This document shows, in pieces, positions 1 through 8,968 of a DNA stretch of 64,000 bases (its first letter is position 1; every line of letters starts with the position of its first letter). Made by a program: the position numbers and the translations under genes. The notes beneath the pieces were generated by a model that had not been told where the DNA came from, searched no databases, and was given only the letters and a program-made list of their open reading frames with translations. Origin of the DNA: Cyclobacteriaceae bacterium (GTDB lineage Bacteria; Bacteroidota; Bacteroidia; Cytophagales; Cyclobacteriaceae); NCBI GenBank assembly GCA_016787755.1, contig JAEUUA010000013.1:372001-436000 (forward strand), written 5' to 3'.

Positions 1-158
1 GCTATTTCACTTTCCAATGTAGCAATGGTTTTTGCTAGCTCTGCTTGCTGTGTCTTTAGCTTGGCAAGCTTGGCTGCTTTATCTGAATCACCACAGCTCG
101 CCAAAACAAAAGCGAACATGGCAACGATTAATATCCGAGAGGTGTATGATAGTTTCAT
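1..158 (-). CDS. Membrane-fusion (HlyD/RND adaptor) lipoprotein, N-terminus only
   Basis: Only about 52 codons lie in the window; the gene runs off the left edge. The reading frame starts at an ATG whose first base is 158, 20 nt after the stop codon of the TolC-like gene. A short basic segment and a hydrophobic stretch end in a lipobox (L-A-S-C, Cys22). They are followed by a Lys/Glu/Gln/Leu heptad region that looks like the start of a coiled-coil hairpin. With a TetR regulator and an outer-membrane channel upstream in the same direction, this is most simply the periplasmic adaptor of an RND-type efflux pump, with the inner-membrane pump gene expected further left. The family call rests on context and the first 50 residues only. 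Confidence 0.55.
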   Translation of the reverse strand, partial: MKLSYTSRILIVAMFAFVLASCGDSDKAAKLAKLKTQQAELAKTIATLESEI

Positions 159-178
159 AGTATGAGAAGTTGATTTTT

Positions 179-1615
179 TTATTTGGATGTTTCGGTTGGG
201 TATAAATTTCCATAAGCTTTGTCCAAATCAATTTTGGCCACAATCGCATCATAGGTTGAGTTATAGAAATTAATTTGAGCTTCACGCAAGGCAGCTTCCG
301 CATCAACAACCTCCAGATTAGATCCCAGACCTTGTTCATACTTAATCTTTGTCACCCTTGCTATGTTGGCAGCCAGTTCCATATTTTCCTTCTGTGACTG
401 CATGGTTTGAACTGAATTATCAAATGTAATTCGTGCTTGCTTTACCTCCAGGTCAATGGCTGTTTCCAATTGCTTAACGGAATTCTCCGTCTTAAGTAGA
501 TTTAACCTGGATTGTTGCACTCGGTAGTTGCGTTGCAGCCCACTGAAAATGGGCACACTCAGCGATACTCCTAATAATGAATATCCATACCATTTGTCGG
601 GGCCTAACACTCCATTATCAGAAATACCTGAATTAGTTTTAAACAGGCCACTGATTGTTGGCGACTGAGTGGCATAACCCATTTTGGCAAATGCCACTAA
701 ACTTGGAATACTGGCCGCATATTGATTTTTCAAATCAAGCTCCTTCAATTTCACATTTGTCTGAGCCACTTGATAATCCCAACGTTTTGTATACTCATGG
801 TCTTGATAACTGGAAAGATCTGGTACCTGAATATCTTCTAAGGATCCAATAATAGAAATAGCCTCATTCATCGGATAATTCATTTGAAACTTCAAAAGCT
901 CATATGCCAGCGATTGAATATTTTCAAATTTTCTCCGCTCTGTAGCAAGATTGTTATAGGTTACGCGAACTCGATCAACATCGATCTTTTCGGCAAAGCC
1001 ACTTTGATTCAAAGCAGTTGTTGTTCTTAGCAACGAATCAACTCGTGCTAGGTTTGAATCAAAAAGTTTAATACGCTCCTGATTTGTTAATGCGAGATAA
1101 AAAGCTTTAGATACCTGACTGATGGTTTGTTCACGGGTTTGGCCACTCATCTTCGTAGAAAGTTCTTTGTAAGAGCTAGCTGCCTTTAATCCAACAAGGT
1201 ATGATCCGTTAAAAAGAATTTGGTTGATTGCTACATTAACGTCTCCATTACTCTTTAATTGAAAAAAGTTTTGAGCCGCTACAACATCTCCTGGTTGAAT
1301 TCCCGGAACACCAGATAAATCACCTAGAAATCCATTAGGCCCGGAATAGGTGCTAAAAAAACGTGACAACTTTGGATTGTATTGTACACCGGCAGCCCCA
1401 TCAATCTGCGGCAACCCTATGCCAATGGTTTCTTTTACTTTCGCTTTAGCGGCCTCCTCATCCAGAGACGCATTTTTAACCGAATACGAATGCTCCAGGG
1501 CATACTTAATTGATTCATCAAGTGTAAATGCGCTTGCGGGCTTATCCTGCGAATTGACTGATCTACTAATCAAGATGAATAAAATGAAACTGGAAACTTT
1601 TATAAAATACTTCAT
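179..1615 (-). CDS. TolC-family outer membrane efflux protein
   Basis: 478 residues, the usual length for TolC-like channels. A Sec signal peptide ends near residue 22 (SRSVNSQDKP). Two long alpha-helical repeats follow, rich in Ala, Gln, Asn and Leu; the end of the second contains the family-typical segment YEQGLGSNLEVVDAEAAL (about residues 425-445). It would form the trimeric outer-membrane and periplasmic tunnel of a tripartite efflux pump. It lies 3 nt after the TetR gene and 20 nt before the adaptor lipoprotein, so the three are almost certainly one transcript. The substrate cannot be told from sequence. Confidence 0.9.
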   Translation of the reverse strand: MKYFIKVSSFILFILISRSVNSQDKPASAFTLDESIKYALEHSYSVKNASLDEEAAKAKVKETIGIGLPQIDGAAGVQYNPKLSRFFSTYSGPNGFLGDLSGVPGIQPGDVVAAQNFFQLKSNGDVNVAINQILFNGSYLVGLKAASSYKELSTKMSGQTREQTISQVSKAFYLALTNQERIKLFDSNLARVDSLLRTTTALNQSGFAEKIDVDRVRVTYNNLATERRKFENIQSLAYELLKFQMNYPMNEAISIIGSLEDIQVPDLSSYQDHEYTKRWDYQVAQTNVKLKELDLKNQYAASIPSLVAFAKMGYATQSPTISGLFKTNSGISDNGVLGPDKWYGYSLLGVSLSVPIFSGLQRNYRVQQSRLNLLKTENSVKQLETAIDLEVKQARITFDNSVQTMQSQKENMELAANIARVTKIKYEQGLGSNLEVVDAEAALREAQINFYNSTYDAIVAKIDLDKAYGNLYPTETSK

Positions 1616-1618
1616 GTG

Positions 1619-2251
1619 TTATAGTATTGAGGGTTTGTAATTTGGTTCTTTATATTTCTGATAAAGTTTTCGGCCTTTTTCAGTGCACAGACCATAAACA
1701 AATAATTCAAACAGTTGAGATTGGACATCCACAAAGTTGAATTTGTCTTTCGGAAATTCCTGGGCATTAAAAGCCGCTTCAATTAAAATCACCCGTGTTA
1801 TTGCCATTATCTCAGGATTAACTTCGGGTCTGAAATATCCTTCGGCAATCCCCTGTTTAATATTGCGCACCACCGACTCACTAATAATTTTTACTTTGTG
1901 TTCGCTCCATAGGCTCCATGATTTTGGATGATACTTCTGTAAATCGAACAGCATAGATGAATTCATGCTCTCCATATCCCGTTTTATACAAATCGAAATC
2001 CGGCTTAATTCATCGATCGAATTTTTTGAATTCAATTCAATCTGTTTGTATTGTTCAAAATTTCGATTTAAAAACATTTCTGACATTTTAAACACCAGAT
2101 CGTCCTTATCAGCAAAATGCTGGTACAATGTTTTTTTTGAAACTGACAAATGCCTGGCTATGTCATCCATGGTAACACTGCGGATGCCATACTTCATAAA
2201 TAGTGCCTCCGCCCCCTCTAAAATCTTTTCTTTCGTCTCAATCTCTTCCAT
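1619..2251 (-). CDS. TetR/AcrR-family transcriptional repressor
   Basis: About 210 residues from the ATG at 2251; a TTG four codons upstream (2263) is possible but unnecessary. The N-terminal helix-turn-helix is clear (about residues 22-52, with S-V-T-M-D-D-I-A-R-H-L and K-K-T-L-Y-Q-H-F). The C-terminal ligand-binding half is divergent, as usual in the family. It is the first gene of the efflux operon and is probably autoregulated, repressing the pump until an inducer binds. A GGAAAC/GTTTCC inverted repeat just upstream (2270-2297) is a candidate operator. Confidence 0.93.
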   Translation of the reverse strand: MEEIETKEKILEGAEALFMKYGIRSVTMDDIARHLSVSKKTLYQHFADKDDLVFKMSEMFLNRNFEQYKQIELNSKNSIDELSRISICIKRDMESMNSSMLFDLQKYHPKSWSLWSEHKVKIISESVVRNIKQGIAEGYFRPEVNPEIMAITRVILIEAAFNAQEFPKDKFNFVDVQSQLFELFVYGLCTEKGRKLYQKYKEPNYKPSIL

Positions 2252-2269
2252 AATTGGCCGCAAAACTAT

Positions 2270-2306
2270 GGAAACTATTTACTTTACCAAAGTTTCCACA
2301 GTTTCC
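2270..2306. promoter_or_regulatory. Inverted repeat, candidate TetR operator
   Basis: GGAAAC at 2270-2275 and GTTTCC at 2292-2297 form perfect 6-bp inverted arms separated by 16 bp, and a further GTTTCC follows at 2301-2306. The site lies immediately upstream of the tetR start, where an autoregulatory operator would be expected. Binding is inferred from position and symmetry only. Confidence 0.35.
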
Positions 2307-2378
2307 TTCAACACCATTTTCTGGCCAATTGTTTAGTCTTTTCCGAAAAAAAATTGGAATTTTTTGTTAACCTAAACT

Positions 2379-2753
2379 TCAATCGTTTGAAGTGGCTGAA
2401 TTGTCAGTTGGGGCGCTCTCCTCTTTATAGCACCACTTATCTTTCATTTTCTGCTTAAACTTTTCCCGATCCTCCGAAGTCATGCTTCCCCATTTTTCTT
2501 TCCAATAATATTTCCAGGGCCCACGACCATGATTGCCATGGTTACAATGACACTTACCTCCAAAACTCCAAAGAAAAATTTTACTTAACACCAGCAGCCC
2601 TAATGCTTGCCATAAATTTAGGATTGGCCCGTTAAATAATTCAGGCACCAGCCAGTTCCATAATTTCATGGTCCCAAATACAATCCCAAACATGATGAAG
2701 AATCCAATTATTATCATCATCAGTATTTTTGCTACCCTCACCGTGCTATCCAT
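2379..2753 (-). CDS. Small two-helix membrane protein with Cys/His motif, downstream of ECF sigma factor
   Basis: 124 residues, family not recognised. Two hydrophobic helices span about residues 8-30 and 44-63. They are followed by the cluster GGKCHCNHGNHGRGPW (about residues 65-80), which has two Cys and three His able to bind a metal. A charged tail (MTSEDREKFKQKMKDKW) resembles the short amphipathic motifs of heavy-metal-resistor (CpxP/Spy-like) proteins, though that resemblance is weak. It starts 27 nt after the sigma-factor gene and reads the same way, so a cognate membrane partner or target of that sigma factor is plausible. No function is claimed. Confidence 0.7.
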   Translation of the reverse strand: MDSTVRVAKILMMIIIGFFIMFGIVFGTMKLWNWLVPELFNGPILNLWQALGLLVLSKIFLWSFGGKCHCNHGNHGRGPWKYYWKEKWGSMTSEDREKFKQKMKDKWCYKEESAPTDNSATSND

Positions 2754-2780
2754 AAGACAATTTTTTTATGTTTTTAAAAA

Positions 2781-3347
2781 TCAAAATCCAGTGACCTCAT
2801 TGTAAAAATTCTGAAGTCGTTTTCGCAACGCCAAAATTGCATATCGCTTTCGCGAAAGCAGTGTATTGATTGACACTCCTGTTTCTTCTGAAATTTCGCG
2901 GAAGCTTTTTTCTTCCAATTCATTCCAAATAAAAATCTGGCGTTGCTCAAAAGGAAGTTCTGCAAGCGCCTCCGTTATTTCATCCCAAATTGCCTCCCGT
3001 AGTAAAGTAGATTCAGGTGTGTTATCAAAGTCAGGCAAAATTTCCTGAAGTGTTAAAGGAACATCCTCATCGCGGCTCGATAACAATTCAAAGTCCGTGC
3101 GTTTTGGGCGGGATGCATCACGTCTGTAGCGGTCGATTATTTTATTACGCGCAACACTGTAAAGCCATGAAGTCACCCGATCCAGCGATTCAATGGTTTT
3201 GAACCCCGAAATAAACTGATAAAAAACATCCTGAAGGATATCCTCCGCCTCTTCCACTGTAGATACCCGACTGCGAATAAATCCCAGCAATTTGTCCTTC
3301 TCCTTCAGGAACGTGTCTTGTTTTAACTCTTGCATTGCCAGGTCCAT
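2781..3347 (-). CDS. ECF-type RNA polymerase sigma factor
   Basis: 188 residues. Region 2 occupies about residues 20-78, including E-A-E-D-I-L-Q-D-V-F and the D-R-V-T-S-W-L-Y segment. Region 4 occupies about 128-182, with ALAELPFEQRQIFIWNELEE and the helix-turn-helix S-F-R-E-I-S-E-E-T-G-V-S. This is the two-domain layout of extracytoplasmic-function sigma factors. No FecR-like or zinc-finger anti-sigma factor follows; the next gene is a small membrane protein with a Cys/His cluster, which may play that part. The ATG start at 3347 leaves the N-terminus at typical length. Confidence 0.9.
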   Translation of the reverse strand: MDLAMQELKQDTFLKEKDKLLGFIRSRVSTVEEAEDILQDVFYQFISGFKTIESLDRVTSWLYSVARNKIIDRYRRDASRPKRTDFELLSSRDEDVPLTLQEILPDFDNTPESTLLREAIWDEITEALAELPFEQRQIFIWNELEEKSFREISEETGVSINTLLSRKRYAILALRKRLQNFYNEVTGF

Positions 3348-3472
3348 TCCACAACTAAGGTTATTATACCTGCATAGTCGGGCATAGGGTAAAGATTATT
3401 TTAAACAAAGGTGAAAAAAATTAAAGAAGTCAGACGATGGCCTTTAAGGGTCTTAATAAATGGATAATTGCT

Positions 3473-4684
3473 CTAAAGCCACTTTTTCCGCTTAAAATAG
3501 ACGATCATTCCCCCCAACACTGCCAGCATTAAGCCCCAGATAATAAAATAGCCATAGCGCCAACTGAGTTCTGGCATATTTTCAAAATTCATTCCGTATA
3601 CGCCTACAATAAATGTTAATGGTATAAAGATGGTAGCCACGGTGGTCAATACTTTCATGGTTTCATTCATCTTTTGGCTCAAAGAGGAAAAATAGATATT
3701 AGTTAAGCTTTCAAGAGCTGTATAAGTCGAGTTTGCCTCTTCGATCGCATTCGTGCAACTATTTTTTAGATCCCTGAAATACTTGCGGTTTCTTTTGGCA
3801 ATGAAATGAGTTCGATCTTTCAGAATGTTAGTTAATGCTTCTTTAAAAGGTGATAGCGATTTTTTGATTTTATCAACATCCTTCTTGTTCTTTTCAATGA
3901 TCAATAAAGTAGATTGCTTAGGATTGGTGATTGTTTCTCGCTCAAGCAAGGCAACCTCATGATTTATATGATCAAGCGTTTCAAAATAGTTGTCGAGGAT
4001 GGCATCAAGTAGTTGGAATAATAGGAAATCACATTCGCGCTTTCTAACCATACCCAAGTTGTCTCGCATTTTATTTCGAATATGATCAAAGTGATCCCCT
4101 TTCTCCTCTTGAAAAGAAACCACGTAATTTTTTCCTAGTACAAATGAGAGTTGTTCCATGTGAAGCTGATGGTCTTCACGAATAAGAATTGATTTTATAC
4201 TAAAGAAGATATAATCATCATAGTCATCTACTTTTGGCCGCTGTGTAGTGTCTACAACCTGACGCACAGTCAGTCGCTCGAAGCAAAGAGCGTTACCAAT
4301 ATTCTCTATCAGCTCAACATCATGAATGCCATGAAGGTTGAGCCAATATTTGTGTGATTGATCTGCTGTATTGATTAATTCGAAGTCAGTTGCCTTGTCC
4401 GTTTCTTTACATGTAGTTTCATTGTAAGTAAAAAGTTGAAGTTTTGCTTCCTCAACTTTCTTTTCACCAATAAATGTTAACTCCGTTTTCCCTTTCGCCT
4501 CACTCTTTAATTTCGAATAGAAATTAAAATTGATACCCGTGATGCTACCCGTAATGTTTGTAAGAGACCGTAAACTCTTTAGTAAGATCTCATCCGGCTT
4601 CTTTAATGCCTCAATAAGATTCTCGGGTTTAAAAGGTTCTAATAAGTCCTGAGGTTTAAACGACTTCTTCTCGTCTTTTGTCAT
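3473..4684 (-). CDS. corA: CorA-family magnesium/cobalt transporter
   Basis: About 403 residues from the ATG at 4684; a TTG eight codons upstream at 4708 could extend it slightly. A large cytoplasmic funnel domain is followed by two C-terminal helices. The signature Y-G-M-N-F ends the first helix, the second follows after about 12 residues, and the protein finishes with a basic tail (KRKKWL). The GMN motif forms the selectivity filter of this pentameric channel for Mg2+ uptake. The N-terminal extension of about 90 residues is longer than in E. coli CorA and not conserved. A second Mg2+ system, mgtE, is at 52.6-54.0 kb. Confidence 0.93.
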   Translation of the reverse strand: MTKDEKKSFKPQDLLEPFKPENLIEALKKPDEILLKSLRSLTNITGSITGINFNFYSKLKSEAKGKTELTFIGEKKVEEAKLQLFTYNETTCKETDKATDFELINTADQSHKYWLNLHGIHDVELIENIGNALCFERLTVRQVVDTTQRPKVDDYDDYIFFSIKSILIREDHQLHMEQLSFVLGKNYVVSFQEEKGDHFDHIRNKMRDNLGMVRKRECDFLLFQLLDAILDNYFETLDHINHEVALLERETITNPKQSTLLIIEKNKKDVDKIKKSLSPFKEALTNILKDRTHFIAKRNRKYFRDLKNSCTNAIEEANSTYTALESLTNIYFSSLSQKMNETMKVLTTVATIFIPLTFIVGVYGMNFENMPELSWRYGYFIIWGLMLAVLGGMIVYFKRKKWL

Positions 4685-4822
4685 CCCATTAGGTTTTGAT
4701 TTAACCAAAGATGGAACTATTGGTAGTTAGCCCAAAGAATTCTTTCAAATTTTATTTGATGTGGAAGCTTATAAAATAAGCAATAAACTGATATGTTGAG
4801 AGTAGTTGCGACTTCCTATAGC

Positions 4823-5248
4823 TTATGGGAGTTTAAAAGCCTGCCTGCCGAGTAGTTTCCATTTTCCCTCCTCTTTTACCCAAACCAACAAAACACCGAT
4901 AGCAATAGTTGAAATCTTTTCGCCATCCGTTATTTCAGCGAACAATTTATGTCGCACCAAAGCTGTGGCATTTGAAATAGTTATAATTTGATCTTTAAAT
5001 TCTATGCTATTGAAGTTGGATTTACCACTTACCAAGGCTTCAATAAATTCGGTTTTGTTTTCAATTTTGCCGCTTGAATGCCCGAAACTTAATTGATCTG
5101 AGGTTAAGTCTGATAAGTTTCTCTGGGTTGGGTCAATGAGGGCGAGCCTGAATTTTTCTACATACCCTTCAATTTCGCTTTGAGAGGAGGGTTGACCTAC
5201 CAGGGGGTGCATTCCAGCGACAAATAAAAGCGCACAATATATTTTCAT
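4823..5248 (-). CDS. Secreted NTF2-like (DUF4440-type) protein
   Basis: 141 residues with an N-terminal signal peptide (cleavage near residue 18, LVGQPSS). The rest has the DUF4440/SnoaL-like pattern of a cone-shaped alpha+beta fold: an initial helix (EGYVEKFRLALID), strand pairs around ATALVRHKLFAE, and the closing VWVKEEGKWKLLGRQAFKL. Proteins of this fold range from enzymes to ligand-binding proteins, and nothing here fixes a substrate. It lies 32 nt downstream of the BASS-family transporter and may be cotranscribed with it. Confidence 0.75.
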   Translation of the reverse strand: MKIYCALLFVAGMHPLVGQPSSQSEIEGYVEKFRLALIDPTQRNLSDLTSDQLSFGHSSGKIENKTEFIEALVSGKSNFNSIEFKDQIITISNATALVRHKLFAEITDGEKISTIAIGVLLVWVKEEGKWKLLGRQAFKLP

Positions 5249-5280
5249 TAGAATTCTATTTAGATGAAACGCTTACCATG

Positions 5281-6363
5281 CTACTTTTCAACGGGTGGTC
5301 TTCGATGCCAATACGAAGCAAGGACAGAACCCGTAATATTCATAAGGGGTCCAAACACAGCAGGTGCCAATCCAATGGTTGCAATCTTACCCATTTCTTT
5401 TGCAATGCCTGATGCAAGGCCACCATTTTGCATACCTACTTCAATGGCTATGGTTCTACAATCCCGCTCATTCATTTTAAACAACCTGCCCGACCAGTAA
5501 CCGATTAAATATCCTGAAAGGTTATGAATCATGACAATTCCAATTAACAAGAAACCAATTTCCAAAAGGCTATCCCTTCCGGCAGCTGTAATGATTACAA
5601 TAATAATTCCTATGCCTGCCATGGAAACAACAGGCATGGCAGCATCTAACCAAGCTGATTTACCGCGTAGCAATCGATTAAACAAAAGGCCGGCTCCAAT
5701 TGGAATAATTACCATTTTAAAAATATCCCACATCATTTTCAAGGTATCTATTTCAACAAATGCCCCTGCCAGTAGATTCATCAGCAGTGGGGTAATTAGG
5801 GGTGCTATCAATGTAGTGATCGAAGTTATAGTAATGGAAAGTGCCAGGTTTGCTTTCGCCAGGTAATTCATCACATTAGAGGCGAGACCGCTTGGTGAGC
5901 ATCCAATTAAGATAATTCCAGCAGCTATCTCCGGAGAAAACCCGCTGGCATTCGCAAGGGAAAAACCAAGTACTGGCATGATCACAAATTGTGCCACCAC
6001 CCCAATAACAACTGACTTCGGAGTTTTCACCACCGCAACAAAATCACCCACACTCATGGAGGTACCCATACCAAACATGATTATTTGAATAAGGGGTGTT
6101 ATTAAACCGGAAAGTTTAAATCCGTTGTATTCAATAAAAAAGCCCGGATAGTATAGGGCCATGGTTACTGATCCAAAGATCATAACGGTATAGGCAAAGC
6201 CTTTTAATTGGGGATGGCCGCGAAAAGCAACAGCACTGCATAAAAAAAATCCAATAAAATAAGGTCCTGCTTTTTCAAGCCCTGATGAAAACCCAACACC
6301 CAGTGCGACAATAAAAAGTATGGCACTTAAGCCAATTGAGATTTTATAAAAAGTATGGTTCAA
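5281..6363 (-). CDS. BASS-family (bile acid:sodium symporter-like) transporter
   Basis: 360 residues, with about ten hydrophobic helices along the whole length. The family motif G-C-S-P-S-G-L-A-S-N-V-M (about residues 154-165) is in the crossover region that binds Na+ and substrate. Members of this superfamily carry bile acids, pyruvate, pantothenate and other organic anions, so a keto- or sugar-acid substrate fits the neighbouring enolase/aldolase genes, but that is inference. The first codon is TTG at 6363 and I see no better start. A terminator-like hairpin (6414-6452) separates it from the upstream enolase gene, so it may have its own promoter or depend on read-through. Confidence 0.88.
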   Translation of the reverse strand: MNHTFYKISIGLSAILFIVALGVGFSSGLEKAGPYFIGFFLCSAVAFRGHPQLKGFAYTVMIFGSVTMALYYPGFFIEYNGFKLSGLITPLIQIIMFGMGTSMSVGDFVAVVKTPKSVVIGVVAQFVIMPVLGFSLANASGFSPEIAAGIILIGCSPSGLASNVMNYLAKANLALSITITSITTLIAPLITPLLMNLLAGAFVEIDTLKMMWDIFKMVIIPIGAGLLFNRLLRGKSAWLDAAMPVVSMAGIGIIIVIITAAGRDSLLEIGFLLIGIVMIHNLSGYLIGYWSGRLFKMNERDCRTIAIEVGMQNGGLASGIAKEMGKIATIGLAPAVFGPLMNITGSVLASYWHRRPPVEK

Positions 6364-6413
6364 AACTGAGCAGATAAGAGATTAACAATCAAAATTATTT
6401 TAAAATAAAAGAT

Positions 6414-6452
6414 AAAAAAACTCACCCTCTCGATTTAGTGAAAGGATGAGTT
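6414..6452 (-). terminator. Rho-independent terminator after the enolase/RraA operon
   Basis: On the minus strand, AACTCA/TGAGTT arms extend to ten base pairs with one mismatch, followed by seven T residues. It lies directly after the stop codon of the enolase-superfamily gene and before the BASS transporter. Confidence 0.7.
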
Positions 6453-6463
6453 ATAAACAACAA

Positions 6464-7948
6464 TTAACTATACGTTCTATCGTGCGAACGCTTTTCGTCC
6501 CATTCTTTTGTGGGCGCAAAATACGTTGTATCCGTTGGGTGTAGATGTTTTTTTACCTCCTCATCCACCAATTCAATGCCCAATCCTGGAGCCGTTAGCG
6601 GAACCGGTGCATATCCCTTATCAATTAATTTACGACCATCGGTCGTTTTCACCAATCCTTCCCACCAGGCTAAATCAACTGAGTGATGCTCCAAGGCTAA
6701 AAAGTTTTGAGTTGCCGCAGCACAATGTACATTGGCCATGAAAGATACCGGTGTACCTGCCTGATGCATCGCCATAGCAATTCCCTTTTCCTCAGCATAA
6801 TCGCCAATCCGTTTTGTTTCCAGCAATCCGCCAGAAGAAACTAAATCTGGATGAACGATATCCACAGCGTGAACGTCAATAAGCGGTTTAAAATCATCAA
6901 GCAAATAAATATCTTCTCCTGTTGTGGTCGGAGTTTCAAGCGCATCCGTAATGGTTTTGTGTTGCGCGGTATATTGCCAAGGCACCATATCTTCTAACCA
7001 CGCAAGTCGATACTTGTCGAGTGCCTTCCCTAAACGAATACAATTATTTACATCAATGTGCCCATAGTGATCGGTTGACATGGGTATTTCATAACCCACC
7101 ATATTACGAACTTTTTCGACAATCTGCGCAAGCTCATCAAGTCCTTTTTCTGTGATTTGAATTCCTGTAAAAGGATGCCGCGTATTGGCATAGGACATAT
7201 ATCCACCTTGCCATTGACTCGTGCCTTCTTTGAAAATATTAGGATTTACCAAGGTGCCTGGAATATTCTTTAGTTCATTAATAGACACATCCATTTTCAA
7301 CCACGAGTATCCCTGCGTTTCGGTTCTAAATTTAATTAGCTTCATTTGTTCCTCCGGACTACTTGCTTCAGGAGTATCGGCATAAATCCGAATGGTATCT
7401 CTATACCTACCCCCCAATAACTGCCAGGCAGGAACATTATAAGCCTTTCCGCAAAGATCCCACAGCGCCATTTCAACCGCGCACACACCGCCTGCCTGAC
7501 GGGCCGGACCGCCAAACTGCTTAATGATTTTAAAGATCTTCTCAACGTTACATGGGTTCTCTCCCAAAATGCGACTCTTTAGAAATAACGCATAGCGCAC
7601 GTCTGCTGCATCGCGCACTTCACCTAATCCATAAATACCCTGATTTGTATCGATACGAATGATGGCCGTGCGACCCATGACAGCCGTTACACAATATCTC
7701 AAATCAGTAATTTTGAGATCAGAGGGCTTGGAGGCTTTTTGAACTTTAGAAGTTGTTTGTGCCATGGTATCTTCAAAAGTTAGCCCCATGAGTGTTGTCA
7801 TGGCCATTCCACCCAATGCTGTTTTCTTTAAAAAACTTCTTCTGTTATCTGGAGTCGTGGGGCTATCAATCTCTTCTTGCCTGCTAGCCACCGCTTTATT
7901 TTCGCGTTCCTTATTCTGTTTAATAATTTGTTGAAGTACGGATTTCAT
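6464..7948 (-). CDS. Tat-exported enolase-superfamily (mandelate racemase/muconate lactonizing type) acid-sugar dehydratase
   Basis: 494 residues. An unusually long N-terminus carries a twin-arginine motif (D-N-R-R-S-F-L-K, Arg36-Arg37) and a hydrophobic segment ending at MAQ (about residue 64), so the folded enzyme is expected in the periplasm. The enolase-superfamily capping domain is at about 75-195 and the barrel follows. Candidate metal ligands are Asp293 (S-T-D-H-Y-G-H), Glu319 (W-L-E-D) and Glu345 (G-E-D-I-Y), with His395 (A-M-H-Q) as likely catalytic acid/base. Family members dehydrate aldonic or uronic acids to 2-keto-3-deoxy acids; the substrate here is unknown. Last gene of the RraA-enolase-RraA-enolase series. 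Confidence 0.88.
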   Translation of the reverse strand: MKSVLQQIIKQNKERENKAVASRQEEIDSPTTPDNRRSFLKKTALGGMAMTTLMGLTFEDTMAQTTSKVQKASKPSDLKITDLRYCVTAVMGRTAIIRIDTNQGIYGLGEVRDAADVRYALFLKSRILGENPCNVEKIFKIIKQFGGPARQAGGVCAVEMALWDLCGKAYNVPAWQLLGGRYRDTIRIYADTPEASSPEEQMKLIKFRTETQGYSWLKMDVSINELKNIPGTLVNPNIFKEGTSQWQGGYMSYANTRHPFTGIQITEKGLDELAQIVEKVRNMVGYEIPMSTDHYGHIDVNNCIRLGKALDKYRLAWLEDMVPWQYTAQHKTITDALETPTTTGEDIYLLDDFKPLIDVHAVDIVHPDLVSSGGLLETKRIGDYAEEKGIAMAMHQAGTPVSFMANVHCAAATQNFLALEHHSVDLAWWEGLVKTTDGRKLIDKGYAPVPLTAPGLGIELVDEEVKKHLHPTDTTYFAPTKEWDEKRSHDRTYS

Positions 7949-7988
7949 AATATATCGGTTAGGTAAAACTTTTTGAAATTCACTCTGA

Positions 7989-8921
7989 TTAATAATTTCG
8001 CTCTTTTAAATAATCATCCAGCTCCTTCTTTGTCATCGGTAGCTTACCCGGATAATTGTTTATCCAATTGAGAAAATCTTTTTTGATTGCTTCCGTCCAT
8101 TCACTATCAATTTCACCCGCCAAGTATTTCTTTTCACGCAAGCGTAGATGACCAAACTGATCACGCAATGCAGTAACCTCAGCGGTGAGGACTAAATTTT
8201 CGGCTAAGTGTGCAGGGATAAAGATGGTTCCATACTTTTTTGCAAGGACAATATCACCCGGCAATACGGTGGCTCTTCCTACTCGAATAGGGGCATTAAT
8301 TGAAGTTAGCATCATCTGATTGATGTAAGATGGATCTTGTCCTTTTATCCATGCATTAAATCCTTTTATTTCTTCCAACCCTTCCTGATCTCGCACTGAG
8401 CCATAAAAGATGACGCCTCGTTGCGATTTTGCGTAAATGGAATTACCAAGGTTATCCCCTATTAATGTGCCATCAGCAATCTTTCCATAGCCATCCGCTA
8501 CGTACACATCGCCCGGAGTTAAAATATCAATTGGCCATGAGTTTGTTCCTCCTTTCTGCGCACGATTTTCAACTTTCCCTTGCTCTTTTACTTGATTTTG
8601 AAAGTCCGGACGCAAGGGCATGTATTGAGCCGTAACAACTCTGCCCGTCATGGCACTATCGGGCCATATCACTTGCCAGTCGCCTTCATATTGATTGTTG
8701 TACCCTTTGTTCCTTAGCACTCCCCAAGCCTCCTCAATGGAAATATTTTTTAATCGCGCTAAGATTGCATCAGAGACTTTTGGTCGCCCGTCAGGAAATC
8801 GTTCTCCCTTCCATTCAGAGGTGAGTGCTTTGATGTACTCAGGCGAAGAGCCAACACGTTGGGCCTCCGCATAAAAACTAACAATAATGAATGATGCGAA
8901 TAAAATTTTCTTGATTGTCAT
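7989..8921 (-). CDS. Secreted RraA-fold protein, likely class II pyruvate aldolase-like
   Basis: 310 residues with a Sec signal peptide ending at about YAEA (residue 20). The RraA/HMG-aldolase core spans about 60-235. The motif D-x20-R-D is present: Asp of I-G-D-N-L-G, exactly 20 residues, then R-D-Q-E-G. It binds the divalent metal and pyruvate in 4-hydroxy-4-methyl-2-oxoglutarate aldolases, so aldolase-type chemistry is more likely than RNase E regulation. The conserved C-terminal tail F-G-H-L-R-x-R-E-K-K-Y is shared with the paralogue at 10268-11224. It lies between two enolase-superfamily genes (40 and 47 nt gaps), suggesting it cleaves their product in the periplasm. Confidence 0.82.
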   Translation of the reverse strand: MTIKKILFASFIIVSFYAEAQRVGSSPEYIKALTSEWKGERFPDGRPKVSDAILARLKNISIEEAWGVLRNKGYNNQYEGDWQVIWPDSAMTGRVVTAQYMPLRPDFQNQVKEQGKVENRAQKGGTNSWPIDILTPGDVYVADGYGKIADGTLIGDNLGNSIYAKSQRGVIFYGSVRDQEGLEEIKGFNAWIKGQDPSYINQMMLTSINAPIRVGRATVLPGDIVLAKKYGTIFIPAHLAENLVLTAEVTALRDQFGHLRLREKKYLAGEIDSEWTEAIKKDFLNWINNYPGKLPMTKKELDDYLKERNY

Positions 8922-8968
8922 AAAATTATTTTCTTGTTTAACATTTTTTATAAACTGCGGTTTTGTAC

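Noticed and set aside
7989..8921. RraA-like genes as regulators of RNase E
   Set aside because: They carry Sec signals, the aldolase D-x20-R-D motif and lie among catabolic enzymes; RNase E regulation would need a cytoplasmic protein.
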